Assembly: GCF_013032855.1 (NCBI RefSeq)
Contig: NZ_WQDA01000001.1
Span: 1,061,501 to 1,125,500 of the forward strand
Origin: Ruegeria arenilitoris
GTDB taxonomy: Bacteria; Pseudomonadota; Alphaproteobacteria; Rhodobacterales; Rhodobacteraceae
Direction of reading: 5' to 3'
DNA length: 64,000 nt
In this document: piece after piece, positions 19,868-28,840 of the stretch
Position numbering within the stretch: the stretch's first letter is position 1
Layout of the letters: each line of letters starts with the position of its first letter
The notes under the pieces: generated by a model
The model's database searches: none
Told to the model about the DNA's origin: nothing
What the model saw: only the letters and a program-made list of their open reading frames with translations
Translations under genes and position numbers: made by a program

Positions 19868-20272
19868 ATGAAACTGTTGACGTTTACGGCCTTGGCCATG
19901 GCAGGTGCGATTGCCGCCACAGGTGCTGAAGCCCAGGATGCCGAAGCCGGGGAGCAGCTTTACCTGCACCATTGCGCCACCTGTCATGGACTGGATGCGA
20001 CTGGACATGGGCCAATGGCCGGCGTGCTGTTGATCCAACCTACCAATCTGAAGACGCTTGGGAACGCGGGCGGTAAATTTCCGACCGCGCGTGTGGTGCA
20101 GCGGATAGACGGCCGTGATCCTCTGGTCAGCCATGGCAGTCCGATGCCGGTCTACGGGCCATATTTCGAAGGGCAGGACACCGCCATCAAGACAGATGCC
20201 GGCCAGCCGATCCTGACCAGCAAGCCGATTGCCGATCTGGTCGCGTATCTAAAGACCTTGCAAGGCAAGTGA
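19868..20272 (+). CDS. Periplasmic class I c-type cytochrome
   Basis: A 134-residue protein with a signal peptide (MKLLTFTALAMAGAIAATGA). One haem-binding motif CATCH lies at residues 36-40, and a likely methionine ligand is M93 in GSPMPVYG. It carries electrons in the periplasm; the partner is unknown. The ATG at 19868 follows ACGGAGGAACGCA and begins the signal peptide. The FNR-type box upstream suggests induction at low oxygen. Confidence 0.88.
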   Translation: MKLLTFTALAMAGAIAATGAEAQDAEAGEQLYLHHCATCHGLDATGHGPMAGVLLIQPTNLKTLGNAGGKFPTARVVQRIDGRDPLVSHGSPMPVYGPYFEGQDTAIKTDAGQPILTSKPIADLVAYLKTLQGK

Positions 20273-20275
20273 ACC

Positions 20276-20962
20276 TCATCTGCAGATGCCTTCCACCTTG
20301 GCACCGCTCCAAGGGATGACCACGTCGCTTTCTCGCCGGGCACCCGGCAGTTTTTCCGGGTCGAAATGCTTGGCCAGCATGTCATGCAAACGCTGGGTCC
20401 GCGGGGCGTCCGGATCCAATGCGCGGCAGCAGACATATTCCTCGACGATGGCGCCCTGCTGTTCAAACCCGTAGTCCAGAAAATCGGCCGAGTTATCCAG
20501 ATCGAACAGGTAAGGATCCTTGCGGCCACCATGTTCGGCGGCTGCCCTCAACGGGTGATAGCCGGTGGTTTTCCGGTTCTGCCATTGCCAGACATGGGTT
20601 AGTTCATGGGCAAAGATCATGGCGGCCACAAGGTTCATCTGGTCGGGGTACCGCGCCATGTAGTCGTCAAGATACCAGTCCTTGGTGAAGTATACCCGGT
20701 TGAACAGCGCGATCGCCGCCGGTTTTCCGGTTACGATCTCTTCCTTGACCGGCGGCAGGATACGCTCGCGGCAAGCCAGCCTCGGTCTGGCTTTTCGTTC
20801 GTAGGTGATGGAGGCGACCGGCGCGCCTTCGACCAGCCGAACCCGGTCAAGATCCAGCGTTTCGCCTTGAACCTTGCTTGCAAAGGCGCGCTCGTTCTCG
20901 GTCAGAGGGCGACCGCAGGACAACAGAGCAAGAAAAAGCAGGATCGAAATCAACCGGACCAT
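20276..20962 (-). CDS. Lipoprotein with zincin-like HExxH motif
   Basis: 228 residues starting MVRLISILLFLALLSCGRPL. The lipobox LLSC gives Cys16 as the lipidated residue. A HELTH sequence at residues 119-123 (FAHELTHVWQWQ) matches the HExxH zinc site of metallopeptidases, and there are several later acidic residues. It resembles the DUF4157-type zincin-like proteins. Peptidase activity is inference. A TTG at 20968 is an alternative start two codons earlier. Confidence 0.7.
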   Translation of the reverse strand: MVRLISILLFLALLSCGRPLTENERAFASKVQGETLDLDRVRLVEGAPVASITYERKARPRLACRERILPPVKEEIVTGKPAAIALFNRVYFTKDWYLDDYMARYPDQMNLVAAMIFAHELTHVWQWQNRKTTGYHPLRAAAEHGGRKDPYLFDLDNSADFLDYGFEQQGAIVEEYVCCRALDPDAPRTQRLHDMLAKHFDPEKLPGARRESDVVIPWSGAKVEGICR

Positions 20963-21002
20963 GACCAAACCCTAGCCCGCTGTGGTTCGGTCGCAAGCGA
21001 TT

Positions 21003-21665
21003 CTAGAGGCTCATCGCAAGCACCCGGCTGATTTCGGTCAACGACCTGCCGGATTGACGCATCCAGGTGTTGAAGGCGTCCTGTACCGCAGCCATCGCTT
21101 TCTTGGAGGTGGCTGGCTTGTCGATGACGCCTTCGGCGATCAAACGGGCGGTTACGTCGCGTGACAGGATAAAGCTGTCTCTTCCGGCAAAGCGCATCGC
21201 ATACTGGGCTGAAGCCCCGCCCAACCGAGAACCACGTTTTGCGAGCATGTCCAAAAGTCCGACATAGTCGGTAGATGGCCAGCCGCCCAACACTTTGCCA
21301 ACGCCGCCTTCCGTGCGGAGTTCCATAAGAAACGCTGCGTTGTCGCGCACGGTGGCGATCTTGGTGCCGTTGCGCACGATGCGCGTGTCCTGCAACAGCG
21401 CGTCGAATTTCTCATCATCCATGAAGGCGCAGCGCCCAACGTCGAACCCGTCAAAGGCCGCCTCGAAACCGTCCCATTTCGCCTCGATGACCTTCCAATT
21501 GAAGCCAGCCTGGAAGATGCACTTGGTGATTGTCGAAAGCCACCGATCCTCTGACAGGGCGCCCAATTCCTTGGCGGATTTGGGCTTGGACAGTTTGTCT
21601 TCAAGCGCGTGCGGTCCGCCGTGCCGGTCGGCCGCCAGCCCATAGATCTCATCGAAATGGTGCAT
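21003..21665 (-). CDS. DNA-3-methyladenine glycosylase I family protein
   Basis: 220 residues. The opening MHHFDEIYGLAADRHGG, followed by the helical segment ALSEDRWLSTITKCIFQAGFNWKVIEAKWDGF, matches the Tag-type helix-hairpin glycosylase fold. The zinc-binding Cys/His set of true Tag is not evident. It is probably a diverged base-excision glycosylase for alkylated DNA. ATG 21665 has GGGAGC upstream; the ATG at 21743 adds 26 residues without a ribosome site. Confidence 0.75.
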   Translation of the reverse strand: MHHFDEIYGLAADRHGGPHALEDKLSKPKSAKELGALSEDRWLSTITKCIFQAGFNWKVIEAKWDGFEAAFDGFDVGRCAFMDDEKFDALLQDTRIVRNGTKIATVRDNAAFLMELRTEGGVGKVLGGWPSTDYVGLLDMLAKRGSRLGGASAQYAMRFAGRDSFILSRDVTARLIAEGVIDKPATSKKAMAAVQDAFNTWMRQSGRSLTEISRVLAMSL

Positions 21666-21822
21666 CGCAAAGCTCCCTTCGCGCCAAATGTTGCCAATTT
21701 GTTCCGGTAAATGCAAGGGCGGCCGCCCAGTAAGGTCTGCCATTTGGGCAAAACAGTCGGAAAATCAGGATTTTGCCCCATCGTTACAAGAAATACTCGA
21801 CAAACGACCCCAATTGGGTTTG

Positions 21823-21840
21823 TGATTGACTCGTCAATCA
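21823..21840 (+). promoter_or_regulatory. 18-bp palindromic operator (BetI/TetR-like)
   Basis: TGATTGAC-TC-GTCAATCA is a perfect 8-bp inverted repeat with a 2-nt centre. The core ATTGAnnnnTCAAT resembles the BetI operator ATTGAACGTTCAAT. It lies about 220 nt before the osmolyte transporter genes in a 397-nt spacer (21666-22062) that otherwise holds no gene I recognise. The regulator is not in the window. Confidence 0.5.
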
Positions 21841-22062
21841 ATGTCCGGTCCGCGAAACCTCGGGCAAGCCGCCCCATGACACGAGGGCGCGAGAGGAATG
21901 AAATGCGGTACCGAGGCCGTTTATTGGGAATGACGCGAACTGTTCGCTTTCCTTTTCCGGCCAAATTTGTGCATGTTGCGACATGGTATTGTCGTTAGAC
22001 AAGTCAGCCGGCGGGCACGTTTCCGCCAGGGTGGGCAAAACAAAGAAACAGGGAGAAAATCC

Positions 22063-23013
22063 ATGAAAAAACTGAATGTAAGCCTTCTGGCGATCATGGT
22101 CGCTGGCGCCGCGCACGCGGCTGACATGGGCGCGGTGGACGAGCCGATCAAACTGGCGATCAACGAGTGGACGGGCCAGCACGTCACCACGCATGTCGCT
22201 GCAGAGATGCTCAAGGCCGCCGGTTATCAGGTTGAATTCGTCACCGCGGGCATGTTGAACCAGTTCCAGGCGCTGGCTGACGGGGACATCGATGCCACGC
22301 TCGAGATCTGGTCGTCGAACGTGTCGGACGAATACGCCAAGAAAATTGAAGAGGGCACCGTGGTCGAAATCGGCGACCTTGGCCTCGATGCGAAGGAAGG
22401 CATCGCATATCCGGCCCATGTCGCCGACCTTTGCCCGGGCCTGCCCGCGTGGGAAGCGCTGAAGGACTGCGCACAGAATTTTGCGACGGCTGAGACCCTG
22501 CCGATGGGACGTCTGGTCGACTATCCGGCTGACTGGGGGACGCCCGGGGCAGACCGCATGGTCGGGCTTGAACTGCCGTTCAAGGCTATTCCTGCCGGGT
22601 CCGAGGGCGCGCTGATTGCCGAACTACGCGCTTCGACCGAACGCAAATCGCCTCTGCTGATCACCTTCTGGCAACCGCATTGGGCCATGTCGGCCTACGA
22701 TGTGAAATTCGTTGAGTTGCCGCCGGGTGAAGACGCTTGCTTCAACGATCCGGCTTGGGGGCCAAACCCCAATGCCGTCAATGACTGCGATTTCTCGCCC
22801 TCGCGCATCTTCAAAGCCGGGTGGAGCGGTCTGGCGGACAAGTGGCCTGCCGCGTATGAAATCCTGAACAACTATCAACTGGCGGTCGAAGACCAGCAGC
22901 CGATGATGGGTGCGATCGATGTCGACGGCGGCAAGGTCGAAGAGGTTGTCGCGGCCTGGATGGCGGACAACGAAGACAAGTGGCGTCCGGTCGTGGACGC
23001 GGCAACGAAGTGA
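22063..23013 (+). CDS. Betaine-type osmolyte ABC transporter substrate-binding protein
   Basis: 316 residues with a signal peptide (MKKLNVSLLAIMVAGAAHA), so periplasmic. Aromatic residues typical of quaternary-ammonium binding are visible in LAINEWTGQHV, ATLEIWSSN and LLITFWQPHWAM. Together with the next two genes it forms a complete importer of the ProU/OpuA/Tmo group. Candidate substrates are glycine betaine, choline, proline betaine or trimethylamine N-oxide. No tmm/tdm genes are nearby to argue for TMAO. The start follows GGGAGAA. Confidence 0.9.
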   Translation: MKKLNVSLLAIMVAGAAHAADMGAVDEPIKLAINEWTGQHVTTHVAAEMLKAAGYQVEFVTAGMLNQFQALADGDIDATLEIWSSNVSDEYAKKIEEGTVVEIGDLGLDAKEGIAYPAHVADLCPGLPAWEALKDCAQNFATAETLPMGRLVDYPADWGTPGADRMVGLELPFKAIPAGSEGALIAELRASTERKSPLLITFWQPHWAMSAYDVKFVELPPGEDACFNDPAWGPNPNAVNDCDFSPSRIFKAGWSGLADKWPAAYEILNNYQLAVEDQQPMMGAIDVDGGKVEEVVAAWMADNEDKWRPVVDAATK

Positions 23014-23022
23014 GCCACCTAA

Positions 23023-24075
23023 GTGACTGACGCGAATACGCCAGCCATTGCCTGCCAGTCTCTCTGGCAGGTTTTTGGCCAAGGCGCAGAAAAAGCCCTG
23101 ACCGACGCGTTGTCTCGGTCAGGGAACGACGCCGACAAGGCCGCCGCCGATTTGCGCGAACAGGGGTTCATCCCGGCTGTTCAGGATGCAAATTTCGAAG
23201 TCCGCGATGGTGAATTGTTCGTCATCATGGGTCTGTCGGGGTCCGGCAAGTCGACCCTGATCCGTTGCATCTCGCAACTGTTGCCCGGAACGGGTGGCGA
23301 GATTCGCATCGACGGCGACAATGTGATGGGTGCCCCCAAGAAGCAGCTGACCGAACTGCGCCGCAAGAAACTGGGTATGGTGTTCCAACATTTCGGACTG
23401 TTCCCGCACATGACGGTGGCCGAAAACGTCGCCTATCCGCTGCGCGTGCAGGGTGTGGGCCGCAAAGAACGTCTGGCCCGCGCGCAGGAAGTCATTTCGC
23501 TGGTGGGGCTCGAGGGCCGCGAGGACAGCTTTCCCCGGCAACTGTCGGGCGGTCAGCGTCAGCGCGTGGGCATCGCCCGGTCTTTGGCAGTGAACCCCGA
23601 CATCTGGTTCTTGGACGAGCCGTTTTCGGCCTTGGACCCGTTGATCCGGCGGCAGCTGCAGGACGAATTCCTGCGCATTCAGGCGACGCTGAAGAAATCC
23701 ATCGTCTTCATCACGCATGATATTCAAGAAGCGCTAAAGCTGGCGGACCGCATCGCAATCATGCGGGACGGCAAGATTGTGCAGATCGGCACGCCGACGG
23801 ATATCGTTCTGCGCCCCGTCGACGACTATGTGCGCGAGTTCTCAAAGGACGTGGCCAAGGGCCAGCACGCCAAAGTCGCCTCGGTCATGCAAGCGGGCGA
23901 GGCCGAGCTCGGTCCCGATGACCCTGGCCTGACAACAAAGATGACATTGGACGCGGCGCTGGCGCGCTGTATGGCATTGTACGAGCCCGTGCCGGTGCAT
24001 GACGAAACCGGCGCGATCGTCGGCACCGTGCACCCCTCAGATCTGGCCGCAGCCCTGCAGGTGGATGACGCATGA
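23023..24075 (+). CDS. Betaine-type ABC transporter ATPase (ProV/OpuAA-like)
   Basis: 350 residues with a GTG start. The N-terminal extension (ALTDALSRSGNDADKAAADL) is typical of OpuAA/ProV and precedes the ATPase core. Walker A is GLSGSGKST, the signature is LSGGQRQRVGIARSL, and Walker B is IWFLDEPFSALDP. A C-terminal region of about 70 residues resembles a single CBS-like element (YEPVPVHDETGAIVGTV), which in relatives senses ionic strength. It overlaps the permease gene by ATGA. Confidence 0.93.
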   Translation: MTDANTPAIACQSLWQVFGQGAEKALTDALSRSGNDADKAAADLREQGFIPAVQDANFEVRDGELFVIMGLSGSGKSTLIRCISQLLPGTGGEIRIDGDNVMGAPKKQLTELRRKKLGMVFQHFGLFPHMTVAENVAYPLRVQGVGRKERLARAQEVISLVGLEGREDSFPRQLSGGQRQRVGIARSLAVNPDIWFLDEPFSALDPLIRRQLQDEFLRIQATLKKSIVFITHDIQEALKLADRIAIMRDGKIVQIGTPTDIVLRPVDDYVREFSKDVAKGQHAKVASVMQAGEAELGPDDPGLTTKMTLDAALARCMALYEPVPVHDETGAIVGTVHPSDLAAALQVDDA

Positions 24076-26138
24076 CCGTCGTCGCCGATGTTCCCAAACC
24101 CACTCGGATTCACCTGACAGCCGGAGCGCAGGCGGCCCTGATCACGCTGATCGTGGGCGCGCTGTGTCTGGCGCTTGAGCCGCACGCGCCCTGGCTCGTC
24201 AAATGGCCTGCGTCATGGGAGGTGCCGGCCACACAATGGGTTGGCGCCTTCCTCGACTGGTTTCTGAACGCGATCAAACCGGCGGCCCGGCTGTTTTCCG
24301 ACCTTATGGCCTACCCGATGAACTGGGCCAATTTCGTGCTGGGCAATACGCCCTGGCCAATTCTGATCGGGCTGGTGACGGCACTCGGCTGGTATTTGGG
24401 CGGGTTGCCCATGGCGGCGCTGGGCTTTCTGGGCCTCAGCTTCGTGCTGGCCTCGGGCTATTGGGCCGAGAGCATGAACACCTTGGCGCTGGTGACCGTA
24501 TCGGTCCCGGTCGCGTTGATCGTCGGCAGTGCAATTGGCATTCTGGCCAACGAATTGCCGCGGGTGAAATCGGCCGTTCAGGCGGTGTTGGACATCATGC
24601 AGACGGTGCCGACCTTTGCCTATCTGACACCGTTGCTCCTGCTGTTCGGTTTTGGCCCTGTGGTAGGGCTGATCGCTTCGGCCATCTATGCGGCGCCGCC
24701 GATGGCGCGAAACGTGATGCTGGGGTTGGAGCGCGTGGAGCCCGAGATCAAGGAAGCCGCCATCATGTCGGGCGGCACCCGGTTCCAGCAGCTGTTCCAG
24801 GTGGAAATCCCGGCGGCGGCGACGCAGATCATGGTGGGTGTGAACCAGTGCCTGATGGCGGCCCTGTCGATGGTGATCATCGCTGCGGTCATCGGCGGGT
24901 TCAACGACATCGGCTGGGAGGTCCTGCTGACCATGCGCAAGGCGCAGTTCGGTGAATCTCTGCTGGCCGGCATGGTGATCGTTGTCTTTGCGGTGGTGAT
25001 CGACCGCATGAGCGGCACGCTCGCAACCGAGCGCAATCGCCATGACAACCGCGTCGTCTGGGCGGTTCTTGGCTTTGCGGTCCTGTTCACGCTGCTGTTC
25101 TGGGCGCGGCTGCCCAACCCGTCCGAACTGACGCTGCTGGATCCGGTCGCGGAGGCGGTGGACAGCGGCCTGACAGCCTTTACCCAGAACAACGGGCCGT
25201 GGTTGGATTCGCTCAAGAACAACTCGATGTTCTATGTTCTGCTGCCGCTGCGGATCGGTCTGGATCAGGCGGTTCTGCCCTTTACCTGGGGGTTCCAGTG
25301 GACCCCGGCCATGAGCTTTGGACTGTTCGCCGCCGGTGCGGTGATCGCCTTGCTGATGGCATGGCGTGGGCACCTGACCGGAGGTCTGGTCACGCTGATC
25401 CTGATCGGCATGCTCGAGACCGGCATCGCCAACCTGCCATGGCCCTTCGTCCTGACCGGCGCGGCGGCGTTGGGCTGGGTGGCGGGCGGTTGGCGTCTGG
25501 CGGCGCTGTCGGTGGCGCTGCTGAGCACGATCCTGATCTCGGGCCTGTGGGAGAGGGCGCTGCTGTCGCTCTATCTCAGCGGTGCGGCGGTGTTCTTCTG
25601 TGCCGTTGTCGGCGGGCTGATCGGCCTCGCCAGCGCGGTCTGGTCGCCGGTCTGGAAGATCGTGCGCCCGATCTGCGACATGCTGCAGACGATTCCCCTG
25701 TTCGTGTTCCTGATCCCGGTGCTGATGGTGTTCCAGATCGGCGAGTTTTCGGCCTTTCTGGCGATCTGCGCCTATGCGATCGTGCCAATGATCCGCTACA
25801 CCCGTCACGGGCTGGTCAACACCCCGGACGAGATGATGGAGGCCGCGATCGCCAGCGGCGCGACCGAGTGGCAGATCATGCGCGACGTGCGTGCGCCCTA
25901 TGCTGCACCCACGATCCTGCTGGGGCTGAACCAGACGATCCTTTACGCCTTTGCGATGCTGGTGATCGCGGCGCTGATCGGCACGACCGGTCTGGGCCAG
26001 TCGATCTATCTGGCGCTGGGGCAGGCAGATGTGGGGCTGGGCATTTCGGCCGGGGCGGCGATGGCCATTCTGGCGCTGGTCGCCGACCGCATGGTTCAGG
26101 GATTTGCCGAGGAACGCCGCAAGGCGCTGGGCCTGTAG
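24072..26138 (+). CDS. Betaine-type ABC transporter permease, two permease domains fused
   Basis: 688 residues, roughly twice the usual ProW length. Two BPD_transp_1 domains occur in tandem. The first EAA-type loop is EIKEAAIMSGGTRFQQLFQV (about residue 225); the second is MEAAIASGATEWQIMRD (about residue 590). About 12 or more transmembrane helices are visible. The fused chain could supply both membrane halves, needing only the ATPase dimer and the binding protein. A GC hairpin (26146-26170) without a T tract follows. Confidence 0.92.
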   Translation: MTVVADVPKPTRIHLTAGAQAALITLIVGALCLALEPHAPWLVKWPASWEVPATQWVGAFLDWFLNAIKPAARLFSDLMAYPMNWANFVLGNTPWPILIGLVTALGWYLGGLPMAALGFLGLSFVLASGYWAESMNTLALVTVSVPVALIVGSAIGILANELPRVKSAVQAVLDIMQTVPTFAYLTPLLLLFGFGPVVGLIASAIYAAPPMARNVMLGLERVEPEIKEAAIMSGGTRFQQLFQVEIPAAATQIMVGVNQCLMAALSMVIIAAVIGGFNDIGWEVLLTMRKAQFGESLLAGMVIVVFAVVIDRMSGTLATERNRHDNRVVWAVLGFAVLFTLLFWARLPNPSELTLLDPVAEAVDSGLTAFTQNNGPWLDSLKNNSMFYVLLPLRIGLDQAVLPFTWGFQWTPAMSFGLFAAGAVIALLMAWRGHLTGGLVTLILIGMLETGIANLPWPFVLTGAAALGWVAGGWRLAALSVALLSTILISGLWERALLSLYLSGAAVFFCAVVGGLIGLASAVWSPVWKIVRPICDMLQTIPLFVFLIPVLMVFQIGEFSAFLAICAYAIVPMIRYTRHGLVNTPDEMMEAAIASGATEWQIMRDVRAPYAAPTILLGLNQTILYAFAMLVIAALIGTTGLGQSIYLALGQADVGLGISAGAAMAILALVADRMVQGFAEERRKALGL

Positions 26139-26176
26139 CCTTGGATCGGGGGTGGCGCAGCTGCCCCCGACCACAC

Positions 26177-26190
26177 TTGATTTCGGACAA
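26177..26190 (+). promoter_or_regulatory. Weak FNR/Dnr-like box before nnrU
   Basis: TTGAT-TTCG-GACAA matches the TTGAT-N4-ATCAA consensus at 8 of 10 positions. It is 54 nt before the nnrU ATG, a position seen for real activator sites. Alone it is weak evidence. Confidence 0.25.
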
Positions 26191-26243
26191 GGACCGGGGC
26201 CGTTTCCCCCGGTATCTCGGGCGCAAAACAGGCGGAGATGACC

Positions 26244-26909
26244 ATGGCCGGTTGGGGCGCTTTTGTTGCTGCACTTCTGATCTTTCTGCTGAGCCACGCC
26301 ATTCCGGCGCGTCCGGCAGTGCGTGGCCGGCTGATCGGGTTGATGGGGCGCGGGCCCTATTTCGCGGTCTATTCGGCACTGTCACTGGCAGTTCTGGCCT
26401 GGCTGATCGTGGCCGCGGCCGATGCGCCTTATGTCGAGGTGATCCCACCGCTGGCGATCCTGCGCTGGATGCCGCTGCTGGTTATGCCCGTCGTCTGCTG
26501 GCTGGCGGTGGCCGGGCTGGCGGCGACCAACCCCTTTTCCTTCGGCGGCCTGGGACGCCGCCCGTTCAACCCCGAGCAGCCCGGCATCCTGCGCACCTCC
26601 CGTCACCCGATCTTGCTGGCGATGATGCTGTGGGCGCTGGCGCATCTGCTGGCCAATGGCAGCCTGGCGCATGTGGTTCTGTTTGGCCTGTTCGCGGGTT
26701 TCGCCTGGATGGGCATGGCCCTGATCGACAGGCGCAAGGCGCGCGAGATGGGGGCCGATTGGACGCGCCTGTCGCGCAACACAGCACGCCTGTCGCTGCG
26801 GCTGCCAAGCCCCTGGCCGCGGCCTTGGGTCTGGTTGGTGGCGGGGCTGGCCTATGTCGCGCTGTTGCACCTGCACGCGCCGGTGATCGGAGTGTCTCCG
26901 CTGCCTTGA
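26244..26909 (+). CDS. nnrU: NnrU family membrane protein
   Basis: About 221 residues with five or six transmembrane helices. The family pattern is visible in LIFLLSHAIPARPAVRGRLI and PGILRTSRHPILLAMMLWAL. NnrU proteins were first described beside nitric oxide reductase genes in denitrifiers and also occur in carotenoid pathways as isomerase relatives; the role here is undetermined. The ATG at 26244 lies 6 nt from GGCGGAG; ATG 26238 is nearer and less likely. Confidence 0.85.
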   Translation: MAGWGAFVAALLIFLLSHAIPARPAVRGRLIGLMGRGPYFAVYSALSLAVLAWLIVAAADAPYVEVIPPLAILRWMPLLVMPVVCWLAVAGLAATNPFSFGGLGRRPFNPEQPGILRTSRHPILLAMMLWALAHLLANGSLAHVVLFGLFAGFAWMGMALIDRRKAREMGADWTRLSRNTARLSLRLPSPWPRPWVWLVAGLAYVALLHLHAPVIGVSPLP

Positions 26910-26980
26910 TGCGGGTGCTGGCAGGGGCGCCTCATGCGTGCTAATTGAAACAACAAGATGAAACCCAGAAAGGTCTGCCG

Positions 26981-27502
26981 ATGCACTTGGCCTACGTCAC
27001 CACCACCGATCGCGGCGCAACCGACCGCCTGCTGAGCGCGGTAGCCGAACGTCTGCTGGCCAAGGGCGCCCGTCTGGCCGGTGTGGTTCAGACCAACACC
27101 GAATGCGCCGACAGCAGCAAATGCGACATGGACCTGCGGGTGCTGCCGAATGGCGAGACCATCCGCATCTCGCAATCGCTGGGCAGCCAGTCGCGCGGGT
27201 GCCGGTTGGACCCCGCCGCGTTGGAGCATGCGGTGGGCTATGTGACTGCTTCGCTGGCCGACGGTCCACAATTGCTGATCGTCAACAAGTTCGGCAAGCA
27301 CGAGGCCGATGGCCGCGGGTTCCGCCCCGTCATCGCCGAGGCGCTGGCGCTGGATATCCCGGTGCTGGTCGGGGTCAACGGCCTGAACTGTGACAAGTTC
27401 GTGGATTTCACCGATGGTGCGGCGCAGGCGCTTGCGCCTGATCTGGAGGCCATCGAGGCCTGGTTCGACAGCGTCGACAACCTGCGGCCTGCGGCCGAAT
27501 AA
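26981..27502 (+). CDS. DUF2478 protein (putative nucleotide-binding)
   Basis: 173 residues starting MHLAYVTTTDRGATDRLL. The pattern of alternating strands and the LLIVNKFGKHEADGRGF segment are typical of DUF2478. These proteins occur beside molybdenum-enzyme or denitrification genes and resemble P-loop-like nucleotide binders, although a standard Walker A is absent here. AAAGG lies before the ATG at 26981; the upstream TTG at 26945 is less likely. Function unknown. Confidence 0.7.
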   Translation: MHLAYVTTTDRGATDRLLSAVAERLLAKGARLAGVVQTNTECADSSKCDMDLRVLPNGETIRISQSLGSQSRGCRLDPAALEHAVGYVTASLADGPQLLIVNKFGKHEADGRGFRPVIAEALALDIPVLVGVNGLNCDKFVDFTDGAAQALAPDLEAIEAWFDSVDNLRPAAE

Positions 27503-27592
27503 CTGCTTTCCCGACGTAACGTCCTGAAAACCGGGCTTGTTCCCTGTCGCCCCGGCTGCAATCCTCTGCCCCGGATGGGAGGAGGATCAGCC

Positions 27593-28840
27593 ATGTGGCA
27601 GAACTGGGCAGGCAACCAGACAAGCCAAATACGGCCCAAGCGGCCGACCACGACCGAAGACCTTCAACAGCTGATCGCCTCGGCCGAAACCCTGCGTCCG
27701 GTCGGGGCAGGGCATTCCTTCACACCGCTGGTTCCAGGGGCGCAACAGATCATTGACCTGACCGCCTTGGACCTGCCCGCCGTAACAAGGGTCGACGACG
27801 GGCGGGCCTGGGTCAACGCCAATGCCCGGCTGCGCGATCTGTCACCGGCATTGGCACGGCACGGCACGGCCTTCCGCAACTTGGGTGATATCAACATGCA
27901 GACTCTGGCCGGCGCGGCGGCCACGGCAACCCACGGCACCGGGCGCACCCTGCCGTGCCTGTCTGCCGAGATCACTGCAGCCCGGCTGATCGGCGCTGAC
28001 GGACAGACCCTGACCACCGACGACATTCCGCGGAACATGGTGCAGGTCTCGCTGGGTCTGCTGGGCATCGTGACCGAGGCACAGATCAACGTCGTGCCGA
28101 AATACAACCTGCGCCGCCGGGTGCGTCTGTCAGACCTGCAGGACACACTGGAGCGCATGCACCAGCATTGGGACGAAAACAGGAATTTCGAGTTCTTCTA
28201 CATCCCCTTCACCGGCAAGACCGTTGAAATCCGGCATGAAATCACCGATGCACCCGAGACCCGCGCGCCGCGCGATTTGGACATGATCGCCGTCAAGGTT
28301 CTGAAGCTGGCGCGCAGCGCGGGTGGGCTCAGTCCCGGCCTGCGGCGCGCCCTGCTGCGTCTGCTGACGATGGCCCAATCCGACGAGGATTACGTCGGCG
28401 AAAGCTGGCGCGTTCTGTGCAGCGATCGGCATATCCGGTTCAAAGAAATGGAATACCACCTTCCGCCCGAAAACGCCCGTGACGTGCTGTCAGAGCTGAT
28501 CCGACGGTTGGAGCGTGACCACGCCGACATCTATTTCCCCATCGAGGTGCGCCAGACCGCGGGCGACGACGCCTGCCTGTCACCATTCCAAGGTGGCCCA
28601 CGGGTATCGGTTGCCATCCACACCGATGCGAAGGAAGGCCATCTGCGCTATTTCGAGGCGATGGAGCCGCTGTTCCTGCAGGCCGGCGGCCGCCCCCATT
28701 GGGGCAAGTTGCACAGCCTGACCTATTCCGATCTTTCGCGCCTCTATCCCGATTTCGATGCATTCTGCACATTGCGTGAACGGCTGGACCCAAAGGGCAA
28801 GTTCCTGACACCCGCGCTGGCCCGGATGTTTCGCCCATGA
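27593..28840 (+). CDS. FAD-linked sugar-1,4-lactone oxidase (D-arabinono-lactone oxidase family)
   Basis: 415 residues. The N-terminal FAD_binding_4 domain contains LRPVGAGHSFTPLVP and ATHGTGRTLPCLSAEI. The C-terminal ALO domain ends with GRPHWGKLHSL, the diagnostic HWGK motif. These enzymes oxidise aldono-lactones or alditols with oxygen. GGGAGGAGG lies just before the ATG at 27593. It overlaps the next gene by ATGA. The substrate is unknown. Confidence 0.9.
   Translation: MWQNWAGNQTSQIRPKRPTTTEDLQQLIASAETLRPVGAGHSFTPLVPGAQQIIDLTALDLPAVTRVDDGRAWVNANARLRDLSPALARHGTAFRNLGDINMQTLAGAAATATHGTGRTLPCLSAEITAARLIGADGQTLTTDDIPRNMVQVSLGLLGIVTEAQINVVPKYNLRRRVRLSDLQDTLERMHQHWDENRNFEFFYIPFTGKTVEIRHEITDAPETRAPRDLDMIAVKVLKLARSAGGLSPGLRRALLRLLTMAQSDEDYVGESWRVLCSDRHIRFKEMEYHLPPENARDVLSELIRRLERDHADIYFPIEVRQTAGDDACLSPFQGGPRVSVAIHTDAKEGHLRYFEAMEPLFLQAGGRPHWGKLHSLTYSDLSRLYPDFDAFCTLRERLDPKGKFLTPALARMFRP

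Noticed and set aside
22063..26138. Naming the osmolyte transporter TmoXVW (TMAO)
   Set aside because: The fused permease is suggestive, but no trimethylamine monooxygenase or TMAO demethylase genes are adjacent; betaine or choline is equally likely.
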